From positions 186,001-250,000 of the forward strand of contig JABSRD010000001.1 in NCBI GenBank assembly GCA_013215285.1: a stretch of 64,000 nt of DNA. The letters run 5' to 3'. Below are positions 30,402 to 40,898 of this stretch, piece after piece. A program made the position numbers and the translations under genes. The notes under the pieces were generated by a model. That model was not told the origin of the DNA. It saw only the letters and a list, made by a program, of their open reading frames with translations, and did no database searches. The first letter of the stretch is position 1; each line of letters begins with the position of its first letter. Origin of the DNA: Candidatus Nitrosopumilus sp. (GTDB taxonomy: Archaea; Thermoproteota; Nitrososphaeria; Nitrososphaerales; Nitrosopumilaceae).

Positions 30402-31297
30402 TTGATTTCTATTTCTAAATGATCTTTTGCAGTAATTACTGAATTATGAATTTCTTGTGCTTCACTCAAATGCCCAACTTCATCTTTATATCTAGCTGAA
30501 AAATGTGTCAAAATCAAATTTTTCACTTTGGCATTTTTTCCTAAAATTGCAGCTTGTTTTGCAGTAGAATGACATGTATCTACTGCTCTTTGTTTTTCAG
30601 CAGTTAGAAATGTAGAATCAAACACAAGATAATCACATCCTTCAAAAAATTTTTCTAATTCTACAGTAGGCATTGTATCACCTGAAATACCTATTTTTTT
30701 ACCTGGACGTTTTTCTCCTAGTACTTGTTCAGGCTTTATTATTTTCTCATTAATTTTAATTTCATTTCCATTTTGTAATTTATTCCATAATTCTCCTTCA
30801 GGTATGTTTAACTCCTTAGCTTTTTTAACATCAAATCTTCCAGGCTTATCTTTTTCTTCAAACAAATATGAAAATGCTGTAACTGAATGATTTGCTTTAC
30901 ATGCATGTATTAAAAATTTTTTATTCTCAAAGATTTTTCCTTCTTTGATAATATTAATAAAAACAGGAAATGATAATCCAAAATTTAATACTTTGATATT
31001 TGCTGCAATAAATTCTTCAATTCCACTTGGACCAAAAATTTCTAATGTTTCAGTTCGATTTTGCATAGACATTGTTTGTAATAATCCTAAAATTCCTACA
31101 CAATGATCACCATGTAGATGTGTAACAAACATTTTCATTTTTTTATTCCATCCTAAACCTGATTTCATATAGGAAATTTGTGTCGCTTCTCCTGCATCAA
31201 ACATTAGAATTTCTCCTTCTCTTTCTAAACAAATACATGATAATCCTCTATTTTCGGTGGGCTGAGCTGCCGATGTTCCTAAAAATACAAGTTTCAT
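30398..31297 (-). CDS. rnz: Ribonuclease Z
   Basis: FVTHLHGDHCVGILGLLQ, GISGDTMP, HSTAKQAA, LTHFSARY. Confidence 0.95.
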   Translation of the reverse strand: MKLVFLGTSAAQPTENRGLSCICLEREGEILMFDAGEATQISYMKSGLGWNKKMKMFVTHLHGDHCVGILGLLQTMSMQNRTETLEIFGPSGIEEFIAANIKVLNFGLSFPVFINIIKEGKIFENKKFLIHACKANHSVTAFSYLFEEKDKPGRFDVKKAKELNIPEGELWNKLQNGNEIKINEKIIKPEQVLGEKRPGKKIGISGDTMPTVELEKFFEGCDYLVFDSTFLTAEKQRAVDTCHSTAKQAAILGKNAKVKNLILTHFSARYKDEVGHLSEAQEIHNSVITAKDHLEIEIK

Positions 31298-32241
31298 TTT
31301 ATCAAGATTGTTCTTGTCAAGCTTTTATGCCTATAGATATGATATTTTTTTAAGCCGTTTATCTTTGAATTGACATCTAATTCTTTTTTGTACATTATTG
31401 CTACCCTTTTTCGTTTAGGTAGAATTGAGAAAAATTTCTTTAGAATTTCTTGTGGTTTTTCTGATGCTTTAGAGGATGTTCCATATGGTAAATCAGTAAC
31501 AATCCCATCAAATTTTTCAGATATTTTTGTCAATTCTTGAAATTCTGATTTTAAAACCTCTGAGTGATATCCATTTTCTTTGAGATTCGCTTTAGCAATC
31601 TCACACATTTTTTCATCAAAATCTAAACCAATAGCATGAATTCCCATAGATTCTGCCTCTAAGAGAGTTGTTCCAGTACCACAAAATGGATCACATACAG
31701 TTTCTCCTTTTTTTAATCCAATCAAATTTATCATTAACCTTGTTAGCTTCCAATCTAATTCGTGAGGATATTTTTTGCTCTTTTTTGGTCTAATTGCTAC
31801 TTTATCTCGTTTTGAAAATCCAAAAAAGTTTTCATTATTAGTAAAAATTAGATATACTGTAACATCAGGATTTTCTAAATTCACTTTTGCATGAGAGAAT
31901 TTTGATATCATATCCCCCATTGAACTTTCTAATTCTGGAACGTTAAATTGATTTGATGATAAATTAACTATTCTACAAACAAATGTCTTTGCATTTTTTA
32001 AAACTCCTATATTTCCTTCATCTAAAAATAAACCTGACATTTTTCTTAATATTTGTCCAGAAATTTTAACAAATGTTGCTCGCTTTGCAATTTCTTTCCA
32101 ATTTGTTTTTGATTGAATAATTACTAAATTAGAAATTACTTTAGCTTTTGCAAATCTATCATACATTTTTGCTATTGCAATTATTTCATCAGTCGCAAGC
32201 TCTAGATAATCTTTAGATAAAATAAAAAAACTTTCGGGCAT
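31294..32241 (-). CDS. Trm-G10-like tRNA methyltransferase (THUMP + Rossmann)
   Basis: ETVCDPFCGTGTTLLEAESMG; GIVTDLPYGTSS. Confidence 0.88.
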   Translation of the reverse strand: MPESFFILSKDYLELATDEIIAIAKMYDRFAKAKVISNLVIIQSKTNWKEIAKRATFVKISGQILRKMSGLFLDEGNIGVLKNAKTFVCRIVNLSSNQFNVPELESSMGDMISKFSHAKVNLENPDVTVYLIFTNNENFFGFSKRDKVAIRPKKSKKYPHELDWKLTRLMINLIGLKKGETVCDPFCGTGTTLLEAESMGIHAIGLDFDEKMCEIAKANLKENGYHSEVLKSEFQELTKISEKFDGIVTDLPYGTSSKASEKPQEILKKFFSILPKRKRVAIMYKKELDVNSKINGLKKYHIYRHKSLTRTILIK

Positions 32242-33119
32242 TATATTATTGCCTTTGCAATTGTATTAGAAATATCAACTATTGATGTTTTACCTGGAAT
32301 TGTGTTAGTGCTGATAATATTTGTAACTCCAGCTTTTTTTATTTTCTTTTCAGCACCATTCATTAAAAGAGCATGAGTACAAGCAACATACACTCGTTTA
32401 CATTTTTGTTTTTTAAGAAATTTTGTGGCATTGATTATACTTCCACCAGTACTTATCATATCATCAACTAAAATAATATCTCTACCCGACACTTCTACAT
32501 TTTTTGTTTTAATTTGCACTTTGCCTGTTTTTCTGTCCCTTTTTTTCTCTAAAGCAATATACTCTGAGTCAAATTCTTGTGCAAATTCTTGTGCTCTATC
32601 TTTTCCACCTTGATCAGGGGAGACAACTAAAGGATTTGTTAGGCTCAATTTCTTAAAATATTGAACAAGATCTGGGATTGCAGATATATTTTTTGTTTTG
32701 ATAGTAAAGTGTTTGAAACCAATTGTACTGTGAATATCAACAGCAATAATTTTTGATGCACCTGCACCTTTGAATAATTTTCCAAGAACCTTCATGGTGA
32801 CAATTTCACCTGGTAAAAATTCTCTATCTTGTCTTGCATATCCCATATATGGAATTACAGCAATTACTTGAGATGAGTTTTCTTTAGCTTTTGAAATCAA
32901 TGATAATACTTGTAGCAGATTAGTATCAACGGGTGGATAGATTGATTGTACAACAATTGATTTCTTTTTAGATATATTTCCATCAAGTGTAATCTTACTT
33001 TCTCCATCCGCAAAAATTCTTACTTGTGATTTTACAAGATTTGCCTTTAACTTTCCTGATAGCTTTTTTGCTAATTCCTCTGAAGATTTTCCTGCAATTA
33101 CTGATATATTACTCAACAA
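32241..33119 (-). CDS. prs: Ribose-phosphate pyrophosphokinase
   Basis: IPYMGYARQDREF, DIHS, RDIILVDDMISTGGSI. Confidence 0.95.
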   Translation of the reverse strand: MLSNISVIAGKSSEELAKKLSGKLKANLVKSQVRIFADGESKITLDGNISKKKSIVVQSIYPPVDTNLLQVLSLISKAKENSSQVIAVIPYMGYARQDREFLPGEIVTMKVLGKLFKGAGASKIIAVDIHSTIGFKHFTIKTKNISAIPDLVQYFKKLSLTNPLVVSPDQGGKDRAQEFAQEFDSEYIALEKKRDRKTGKVQIKTKNVEVSGRDIILVDDMISTGGSIINATKFLKKQKCKRVYVACTHALLMNGAEKKIKKAGVTNIISTNTIPGKTSIVDISNTIAKAII

Positions 33120-33158
33120 GAAAATATGATTTAATGGGATTCTTAAGTTTTGAGAAAA

Positions 33159-34880
33159 TTAATCTTCCTCTGCTGAACCTTCAGTTTCTTTACCATACTT
33201 CTTAACCACTTGGTTACGAACTTCTTCAAATTCACCAATTTCCCTTGCTTCTCTCTTTTCATCTCCCTGATATACAGTTCTGATAGGCCATGGTATTCTA
33301 ATATCATATTTTTTGAATTCTTCATACATGATTACTCGCATGTCACTTTTCATTTTAAACTGAGTACCATAATCTCTTACAAACACTCTAACTGCAAAAT
33401 CAAGCGCTGAATCATTAAAACTGTTAAATCTTACAACCGGATCACCTACATCTACATGTATTTCTTTATCACATCCACAACTTGGTTTATGTTCATCTAG
33501 ATATGGACATCTTTTTTGTCTAGCTAGGTGATTACCCTGGCCATCCTTAACTTCTTTCATAGCACGTTTACCTATTTTCATTAGAATTGCTTCTACTTGC
33601 ACAGGATCATTTAGATACGAAACTCCAACTTCAACAACTGCAGGAACGAGTTTGAATTCTTTTGTAAAGTTAATTATTTCTTCTGAGACAATTTGTTTTG
33701 TAGGAATAATTGCCAATGACTCATTGAGACCATGTCTGATGTAGGTTACTCTAGGTGTAATTTTGTATACTAGACCATTGTATCCACTTGGTAAAGTTAT
33801 TCTGTCACCCTCTTTGATTACTTTGTCTTTCTTTATCATGATATATGCAAAATAATTCTCCATTGTTTCTTTTAGTGCAAGTCCTATACCAAGTGCCATT
33901 CCACCAGTTGCAGTTGCCAAAACTACCAAGTCTACTCCCCACCATGTAACTACACCAAGCACTGTAGCAAGAAAAATTCCTATTGGTAGAACTTGTTTTG
34001 CAGATTTTGGAACTCCCTCTTTCTGCTTTCTTGCATATCCTGGTGGTCTTGAGCTCGGAATTAGTGGATCATAGTTATTTTGTCTCTTTTGTTCTCGCCA
34101 AATATCTATAGGATAAATTTCGTCTGGCGTAGCACCTGGTTTTAGTTTTTGTCCTGTTTGGTTTTTTCCAGTTATGCAATTTTCATAATATTTTTCATAT
34201 TTTACTTGCTCTGATTTTTTCCACTCTTCAAATGGATCATCTACTAGTTTATCATAACTACCAACAGTTAGACCTCTGGAAGTACGATAATTTTCAAGAA
34301 ATTTTAGACCGCCTTCTGTTTGAATATATTTCTGAAATTCATCATCTTTCATGTCGTAGGGAGTTGTTTGGGGTGGACTCCATTTGAAACATTTGTAGAA
34401 TAAATTATCGTCGTCTGTAAATCCTCGCATGTCATTCCACTGTTCATAATCTTCTCTTTCCAGAATCGATTTGTCACGTTTTGTTAAAGCAATTGGAATT
34501 AGGTGTGATATTGTCCAACCAATTACTAGTATATTGATAGAATCAAGAAGTTTTGCAAATTTTTCAGCACCACCTGATCCATCTTCAATCTCTTCCTCAA
34601 ATAGATCAGCAGTTTGTATGGATACATTAATGGATGATACTAAAGCTATTGCAAGAAATGGTAGTACTGCCTTGCGAACAAATCGAGAACGATGTGGTTT
34701 TGTATAGTTGAATTTTTGCGAAGAAACCCAATGTGAAAATTTACGGTAAACTATTCCAATAATTATCAAACCAATGATTAAAAAAACAAAGGCTAGTTGA
34801 AGAGATTCTGAAGAAGCTAAGAGCTGAGGTATTGTTTCAAATTCTCCTACAGAAATCCCTGTAACCTCGTGCTCAGTCAT
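33159..34880 (-). CDS. MscS-family mechanosensitive channel with large cytoplasmic insert
   Basis: TGGMALGIGLALKETMENYFAYIMI..VIKEGDRITLPSGYNGLVYKITPRVTYIRHG matches the MscS pore/beta domain. Confidence 0.85.
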   Translation of the reverse strand: MTEHEVTGISVGEFETIPQLLASSESLQLAFVFLIIGLIIIGIVYRKFSHWVSSQKFNYTKPHRSRFVRKAVLPFLAIALVSSINVSIQTADLFEEEIEDGSGGAEKFAKLLDSINILVIGWTISHLIPIALTKRDKSILEREDYEQWNDMRGFTDDDNLFYKCFKWSPPQTTPYDMKDDEFQKYIQTEGGLKFLENYRTSRGLTVGSYDKLVDDPFEEWKKSEQVKYEKYYENCITGKNQTGQKLKPGATPDEIYPIDIWREQKRQNNYDPLIPSSRPPGYARKQKEGVPKSAKQVLPIGIFLATVLGVVTWWGVDLVVLATATGGMALGIGLALKETMENYFAYIMIKKDKVIKEGDRITLPSGYNGLVYKITPRVTYIRHGLNESLAIIPTKQIVSEEIINFTKEFKLVPAVVEVGVSYLNDPVQVEAILMKIGKRAMKEVKDGQGNHLARQKRCPYLDEHKPSCGCDKEIHVDVGDPVVRFNSFNDSALDFAVRVFVRDYGTQFKMKSDMRVIMYEEFKKYDIRIPWPIRTVYQGDEKREAREIGEFEEVRNQVVKKYGKETEGSAEED

Positions 34881-35034
34881 ATTTACTCAATTAAATCACA
34901 GTTTAATGTAGAATACAAAGTTAACCACTAGCATCATAATTAGTTAAAATTTGAACCAAATCTCTATTAAATTAAATTTTTTTGTGCGTAAAACTCGTGT
35001 AACCTTTAACAATGGTTAGCCTACTATTTACCAA

Positions 35035-36399
35035 ATGACCTATCAGGAATCAATTTGGAATGATTCACCTTCACTGAAATCCTATACGTTAGCAAATTTC
35101 CGTACACTTCCACAAATTCAGAATTTTTCTGAAGAAACTCAATTTGAGATGGAAGTTGTAGGAAATGTATTACCATTTAAAGCAAATAATTATGTTGTTG
35201 AACAATTAATTGATTGGAATAATATACCAAATGATCCAATCTTTGTTTTGACATTTTCTCAAAAAGGAATGTTAAAACAAGAACATTACAAAAAAATGGA
35301 AACAGCTTTAAAAAATAATTCTGATAAAAAAGAAATAACATCTATTGCAAATGAAATTCGCCTTCAACTAAATCCACATCCTGCAGGTCAAATGGAACTA
35401 AATGTTCCAATGTTAAAAGATGGAACTAAATTATATGGAATGCAACATAAATACAAAGAAACCTGTCTTTTTTTCCCTAGTCAAAGTCAAACTTGTCATG
35501 CATATTGTAGCTTTTGTTTTAGATGGCCACAATTTGTTGGAATGGATGAAATGAAATTTGCAATGCAAGAAGGAGAACAACTGGCTCAATATGTTAAAGA
35601 ACATCCAGAGATTAGTGATGTGCTTTTCACAGGTGGTGATCCAATGATTATGAAAGCAAAAGTTTTCTCAAAATATATTGATACTTTAATTGATGCAAAA
35701 CTTCCAAATCTCAAAACAATCAGAATTGGAACAAAGGCTTTAGCATATTGGCCCTACAAATTTCTAACAGATTCTGATTCTCAAGAAATGTTAGATGTTT
35801 TTAAAAAAATTACAGATAATGGATTACATCTAGCATTTATGGCTCACTTTAATCACTTGAATGAATTATCAACGGTTGCTGTAAAAAATGCAATAAAAGA
35901 AGTAAGAAAAACAGGTGCCCAAATTAGAACACAATCCCCACTTTTAGCACATATCAATGATGATGCAGAAATGTGGGCAAAAATGTGGACTAAACAGGTT
36001 CAGTTGGGATGTATTCCATATTACATGTTTGTAGTTAGAGATACTGGTGCTCAACACTACTTTGGAATTCCTCTTGTACGAGCTTATGATATTTTCAGTA
36101 AGGCATATTCCTCTGTTAGTGGATTAGCAAGAACAGTTCGTGGACCTAGTATGTCTGCAACTCCAGGAAAAGTAATGGTTGTTGGAACTACCGAATTTAA
36201 TGGTCAAAAACTGATTGTTTTGAGATTTTTGCAGGGTAGAAATCCTAATTGGATATATGAACCATTTTTTGCAAAATATGATGAAAATGCAATTTGGTTA
36301 GATGATTTGAAACCTGCACTCACTGAAAAATTCTTCTTTGATGATGAGATGAAGAATTACAAAGGACTCAATCCAATTGAAGATTATCCTGAATCTTAG
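35035..36399 (+). CDS. Radical SAM protein, lysine 2,3-aminomutase (KamA)-like
   Basis: SQTCHAYCSFCFRWPQFVG (CxxxCxxC), LFTGGDPMIM, RIGTKALAYWP. Confidence 0.85.
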   Translation: MTYQESIWNDSPSLKSYTLANFRTLPQIQNFSEETQFEMEVVGNVLPFKANNYVVEQLIDWNNIPNDPIFVLTFSQKGMLKQEHYKKMETALKNNSDKKEITSIANEIRLQLNPHPAGQMELNVPMLKDGTKLYGMQHKYKETCLFFPSQSQTCHAYCSFCFRWPQFVGMDEMKFAMQEGEQLAQYVKEHPEISDVLFTGGDPMIMKAKVFSKYIDTLIDAKLPNLKTIRIGTKALAYWPYKFLTDSDSQEMLDVFKKITDNGLHLAFMAHFNHLNELSTVAVKNAIKEVRKTGAQIRTQSPLLAHINDDAEMWAKMWTKQVQLGCIPYYMFVVRDTGAQHYFGIPLVRAYDIFSKAYSSVSGLARTVRGPSMSATPGKVMVVGTTEFNGQKLIVLRFLQGRNPNWIYEPFFAKYDENAIWLDDLKPALTEKFFFDDEMKNYKGLNPIEDYPES

Positions 36400-36454
36400 T
36401 TGTAATAACCTACAAGTATAGTAAATATTAAAAATTAACTTTGATGGGTAAAAT

Positions 36455-37585
36455 ATGGTAGAAAATAATTATGATATTTTAGGAATCACAGAAGGTTCAA
36501 CTGAAAAGGAAATTCGAGATGCATTTAGACGATTAGCTCTTCAATTTCATTCAGATCGAGGTGGAGAAAATAAACAATTTATCAAAATTAAACAAGCGTA
36601 CGAAGATCTTAAAATCGGTAAAAAATATCCTGAAACAGACTTTGAAAAAATAAAAAATTCAAAGGTATATTCTGATGAAACTGATTCTAATATTAAAAGA
36701 AAAAATCAGATTTTAGGCCAACAATTATCAAAAGAAATGAAAACTGCTGAAGAATGGGCTGCAGCATTAAATAGGTCCAACTTGACTGCAACAAGATTAT
36801 TTGGATCAAAAACTCTTGGTGAAATAGAATTAGAACGAAAAGCAAATGGTGCTTTATCAATTAAAGGAAATTTTATGGCAGGAAGTTTAACTTATGATGG
36901 ACCAGTAATTATGCAGGGAAGTATAACTAGTCCATCATGGGCACAAGAATTTAGAACAAACATACATCTAACTACAGGTGATTTCAAATTTGTTAATCCA
37001 TTAGAAAATAAATATAAAATTGAAAATGGCGCTAAAATTATTGTAGATAATGGAAATATTATAGTTGGAAATATTTTTGGTAGAAAATATAGGGTTGATG
37101 ATCCAGATGGTAAAGTAGGTGTTTATCGAATTCTAGAACATCGAACACACATTTCAGCTCCAAATGGAAAAATAATTTCAGAAAACGTTACCAATACTGT
37201 TTCACTTGATGCTGATACAATTATTGTTCTTAATGTAGAGGATGGTGTAACAATATCTGCACGTGAAATTTTATTTTATGGGGGAAAATTTACTCATGAT
37301 TCTATAATTGAATTAAAACAAGGCGGTTCAATTCGATTTTTTGAAAATTTTTCGATTCAAGGATTAAGTGGTGATGCAATAATCAAACTTGAAAATGGTA
37401 AAAAACTCAGATTGTTTGATCTAAAAACCAAAAAAATTAAAGATTTAGCTGATGAATTTGTACCTAACAAAGAAAATTATAGAAAAGATGCTACATTGGT
37501 TGGTTCTGGATTTACAATTACATATGATATGTTAGATAATCTTTCAAAAAAATCAAACAAAAAAGTAGTTGGGCATCAAAATTAG
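36455..37585 (+). CDS. J-domain protein with large C-terminal beta-rich domain
   Basis: NYDILGITEGSTEKEIRDAFRRLALQFHSDRGG. HPD reads HSD, so cochaperone function is uncertain. Confidence 0.75.
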   Translation: MVENNYDILGITEGSTEKEIRDAFRRLALQFHSDRGGENKQFIKIKQAYEDLKIGKKYPETDFEKIKNSKVYSDETDSNIKRKNQILGQQLSKEMKTAEEWAAALNRSNLTATRLFGSKTLGEIELERKANGALSIKGNFMAGSLTYDGPVIMQGSITSPSWAQEFRTNIHLTTGDFKFVNPLENKYKIENGAKIIVDNGNIIVGNIFGRKYRVDDPDGKVGVYRILEHRTHISAPNGKIISENVTNTVSLDADTIIVLNVEDGVTISAREILFYGGKFTHDSIIELKQGGSIRFFENFSIQGLSGDAIIKLENGKKLRLFDLKTKKIKDLADEFVPNKENYRKDATLVGSGFTITYDMLDNLSKKSNKKVVGHQN

Positions 37586-37705
37586 GCTTTTCTAGAAATT
37601 AATTTATTCTATCTTTATTTTATATCAATATCGAGGCTTTTAGCATAATCTACTGCTGTTTAAACCTAAAATAATAAAAAGAAATTAAAAAGTTTTAGAA
37701 CTAAT

Positions 37706-38023
37706 CTAATCGATTAATTCAGTCCAACCTTTAACGAAGACTGAATTCTTGTAGAGTGGCACTGGTTGTCCAACAGTAAAGTCCATTGGTCTCATCCAAA
37801 AGATTGCTTTTGTTGGGCATACACCGATGCATGCACCATCAGAAATACATCTCTCTGGATAAAATACAAATGCTTTGCCTCTTTTCCAGCCTTCGACTGG
37901 TTTTACTCTAAGGACATCAGGACCAAGTGTTGTACAGATTTCTACACATAGTGCACATCCGATACACATTTGCTCGCTTATGTCTGGAATAATTCCTACT
38001 GGCATAATGTGTTGTGATCCCAT
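37706..38023 (-). CDS. 4Fe-4S ferredoxin
   Basis: CIGCALCVEIC..CISDGACIGVCPTKAI. Confidence 0.92.
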   Translation of the reverse strand: MGSQHIMPVGIIPDISEQMCIGCALCVEICTTLGPDVLRVKPVEGWKRGKAFVFYPERCISDGACIGVCPTKAIFWMRPMDFTVGQPVPLYKNSVFVKGWTELID

Positions 38024-38084
38024 TTGGTCTTTATATTATTTATCTAGAAATATCAAGTTATAACGGTGTTTCAAATTTAATTTT

Positions 38085-38699
38085 TTAAAATTTTATTTTA
38101 AACATTTTTGAATTCATATCATTTTTTTCTAAAACAGAAATTACTAAACCGTCTTCGATTTTTTTAAGAAAGTAAATCCCTGTTTTTTTTGATTTAATAA
38201 TCTGTTTTCCACCTGGTGATAATATCCATTCCATATTTTCTTTTTTTCTTACCATTGCAGATATTACAATGGATGAATTTGTTTCTCTTCCAAGAGATGA
38301 AAGTAACATAATACATGAATTAATGAATATAGCTGATTCAAGATCATCAAACATATTATAAATTCCATTAAATGAATCAATCACAACGAGAAATTTTTCT
38401 TTTGAAATTTTAGTAATGATATCTGATAATTCTTTTATCCAACTTGTTTTATCTGGTTGAAAAATTATTACATTGTCTTTTTTTTGAATCATTCCAGATT
38501 CCACATATCCAGTATAAAGTAAATCCATATCTACAAAAATTATTGGATTTTCAACGGAGTTGATTAATCTATTAAAAAACTCCATTTTATGAAATGGTTC
38601 TGAGCATAAAATTATACTTGGAATGTTTTTTCTAAATTCATTTTTAATATGTGTTAAATTATTATCTAAAACCCACTCAGGACTTTTATCCAACACCAC
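38085..38699 (-). CDS. RecA/KaiC-like ATPase-fold hypothetical protein (no clear Walker A)
   Basis: ORF with FLVVIDSFNGIYNMFDD (Walker B-like). Confidence 0.45.
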   Translation of the reverse strand: MVLDKSPEWVLDNNLTHIKNEFRKNIPSIILCSEPFHKMEFFNRLINSVENPIIFVDMDLLYTGYVESGMIQKKDNVIIFQPDKTSWIKELSDIITKISKEKFLVVIDSFNGIYNMFDDLESAIFINSCIMLLSSLGRETNSSIVISAMVRKKENMEWILSPGGKQIIKSKKTGIYFLKKIEDGLVISVLEKNDMNSKMFKIKF

Positions 38700-38722
38700 T
38701 TTAGCCTTTTACAGATATAATA

Positions 38723-39874
38723 ATGAATTTAGCATCAAAAGATATTTCAAATGATTTTCCAGATTCAGATAAAATCTACCTAAACAATGCATCTGTATCT
38801 CTAATGCCTTCTCAAAGTATTGAAGCCATGAAAGAATTTTTAACCTCATACAATTCAATTGGCCCAGATTCTAAAGAATCAGAATCATTTGTTACTGAAA
38901 AACTGCAAAATGTAAGAAAAATTATCGCAAAAATTATTTCTTGTCAACCAGATGAAGTAATTCTTACTCAAAGTACAACTGATGGAATCAATTTTGTGGC
39001 TAATGGTCTCTCTTTTGAGAATAATTCTAACATTATAATTCGTGGAATGACTCATGAACATCATTCAAACTTTTATCCTTGGATTAAATTAAAAGAAAGA
39101 ATTTCAATAAAAAATCTTATCATCGATAAAAATGGTTTTTTCAAACTAGATAATTTAGAATCATTAATTGACGATAACACAAAATTGGTAACTCTTAGTC
39201 ATGCTCTATACAATACTGGTTCAATATTACCTATAGAAGAAATTGCAAAAATTCTTCAAGACAAAGTTCCATTTTTTATTGATAGTGCACAAACGGTAGG
39301 ATGTATAGGCGAATTTGATGTATCTAAGATCAAATGTGATTTTATGTCATTTAATGGCTCCAAATGGCTTTGTGGTCCTATGGGCACTGGTTTGTTTTAT
39401 TGTAATAGAAAATCAAGTAAATTATTAGAACCTATGACTATAGGTGGAGAATCTGCAATTATTTCTGATAATAACAAACTTGTTTTCAAAGAACTACCAG
39501 ACAAATTTCAAACTGGTTTCAGAAATTATGTTGGAATAGTTGGATTAGAATCATCTGCAAATTATTTGTTAAATTTTGGCATGACAAATATTCGTAAGAA
39601 AAATCAATACTTGTCAAATCTTTTTAGAGAAGAATTATTAAAAATTCCAAAAATTATTTTATATGGTCCAGAAGATCCAAATAAAAGAACTAGTATTGTA
39701 TCTTTTAACATTAAAGGATTTGATTCACAAGATATAGTGAATAAACTTGAGAAACAAAATATCATTTTAGCTGTAAGGGAAATCATGGAAAAAAAGATTG
39801 TACGAGTATCTCCCCATTTTTTTAATACTGAATCTGAAATACTTCAAGTAATTGATGCACTAAAGAAATTATAG
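38723..39874 (+). CDS. Class V aminotransferase (cysteine desulfurase-like)
   Basis: IYLNNASVSLMPSQS, DSAQTVGC, NGSKWLCGPMGTG (PLP lysine). Confidence 0.85.
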   Translation: MNLASKDISNDFPDSDKIYLNNASVSLMPSQSIEAMKEFLTSYNSIGPDSKESESFVTEKLQNVRKIIAKIISCQPDEVILTQSTTDGINFVANGLSFENNSNIIIRGMTHEHHSNFYPWIKLKERISIKNLIIDKNGFFKLDNLESLIDDNTKLVTLSHALYNTGSILPIEEIAKILQDKVPFFIDSAQTVGCIGEFDVSKIKCDFMSFNGSKWLCGPMGTGLFYCNRKSSKLLEPMTIGGESAIISDNNKLVFKELPDKFQTGFRNYVGIVGLESSANYLLNFGMTNIRKKNQYLSNLFREELLKIPKIILYGPEDPNKRTSIVSFNIKGFDSQDIVNKLEKQNIILAVREIMEKKIVRVSPHFFNTESEILQVIDALKKL

Positions 39875-40126
39875 ATTTTCTTGTTCTTCTATTACCATCA
39901 TAGTCAACGTTGACTGAACTTTACTGATTTTTCTGACTTTATTAGTAATGATTGCCCGTAGTTTTTCAGCATCGTTAGAAGATAACTTTAAGACAATATC
40001 ATAAACTCCATAAACCCCTTGAACTTCATATTTGACATCTTCTTCAGCAAGAATTTGTTTGACTTCATTAATGATGGATTCATCTGATCCCAAGTCCGAA
40101 TTCAATAAAACATATGCAGTAGGCAC
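39869..40126 (-). CDS. Lrp/AsnC ligand-binding (RAM) domain protein
   Basis: YEVQGVYGVYDIVLKLSSNDAEKLRAIITNKVRKISKVQSTLTMMV. Confidence 0.85.
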   Translation of the reverse strand: MPTAYVLLNSDLGSDESIINEVKQILAEEDVKYEVQGVYGVYDIVLKLSSNDAEKLRAIITNKVRKISKVQSTLTMMVIEEQENL

Positions 40127-40186
40127 ACGAAATTTTTCATCAAACAGTATTTAACCTTTGATAGTTCAAAAACTGATTAATCACCA

Positions 40187-40843
40187 ATGTGTTTCATTGA
40201 TGTGAAACCAATAGACCTTACACTTACAATATCTGAATCTATTCCAAGTTTCCCTGGTTCTCCAAAACCGCAATTCATTTCTTGGTCTAATCTTAAAGAA
40301 GATGGGTATAATCTTGAATTGTTATTCCTAAGTTCACATACTGGAACTCATCTTGATGCACCATATCATTTTGTTAAAAACGGTCTAAAAATTAACCAAA
40401 TTCCACTTGATCGACTTATTGGAAAAGCAATTTTAATCAAAATAAAAAAGACTAAGAATAATGCTATAACTAAATCAGATATTATTTTATTTGAAAGAAA
40501 GAATGGGAAAATTCCCAATAAATCATCTATCTTCTTTTTTACTGGATGGCAAAAAAATCTACAAAAGAAGAATTATTTCACAGAAAATCCAGGATTGGAT
40601 ATTTCAGCTGCTAAATACATTGCATCAAAAAAAACTAATCTAGTTTGAATTGATTCTCCAAGTATAGATTTGGGTAATGATGAATCATTTAATGTTCATC
40701 ATATTTTTTCAAAAAATAATATTTTGATTGTAGAGAATTTAACAAATTTAAAGAAAATTTCATCAAAGGAATTTAATTTTACAATTCTTCCACTAAAACT
40801 TAAAGATGCCACAGGCTCACCTGTACGGGCAATAGCATCATAA
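40187..40843 (+). pseudogene. Cyclase-family (kynurenine formamidase-like) gene with one in-frame TGA at 40646-40648
   Basis: N-part ...SSHTGTHLDAPYHF...; the same frame continues past TGA as IDSPSIDLGNDESFNVHHIFSKNNILIVENLTNLKKISSKEFNFTILPLKLKDATGSPVRAIAS*. Confidence 0.85.
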
Positions 40844-40898
40844 TTTACCCATACATAATTTCGTAATGCTAAAAATATGGTAAATATTTACATCTAAT

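Noticed and set aside
38085-38699. RecA/KaiC-like ORF as the missing packaging ATPase of the element
   Set aside because: Lies outside the element on the opposite strand, lacks a clear Walker A, and sits among host genes.
40646-40648. TGA as selenocysteine or recoded codon in the cyclase gene
   Set aside because: Family has Gly at the position, no SECIS-like structure recognised, and other genes use TGA as a normal stop.
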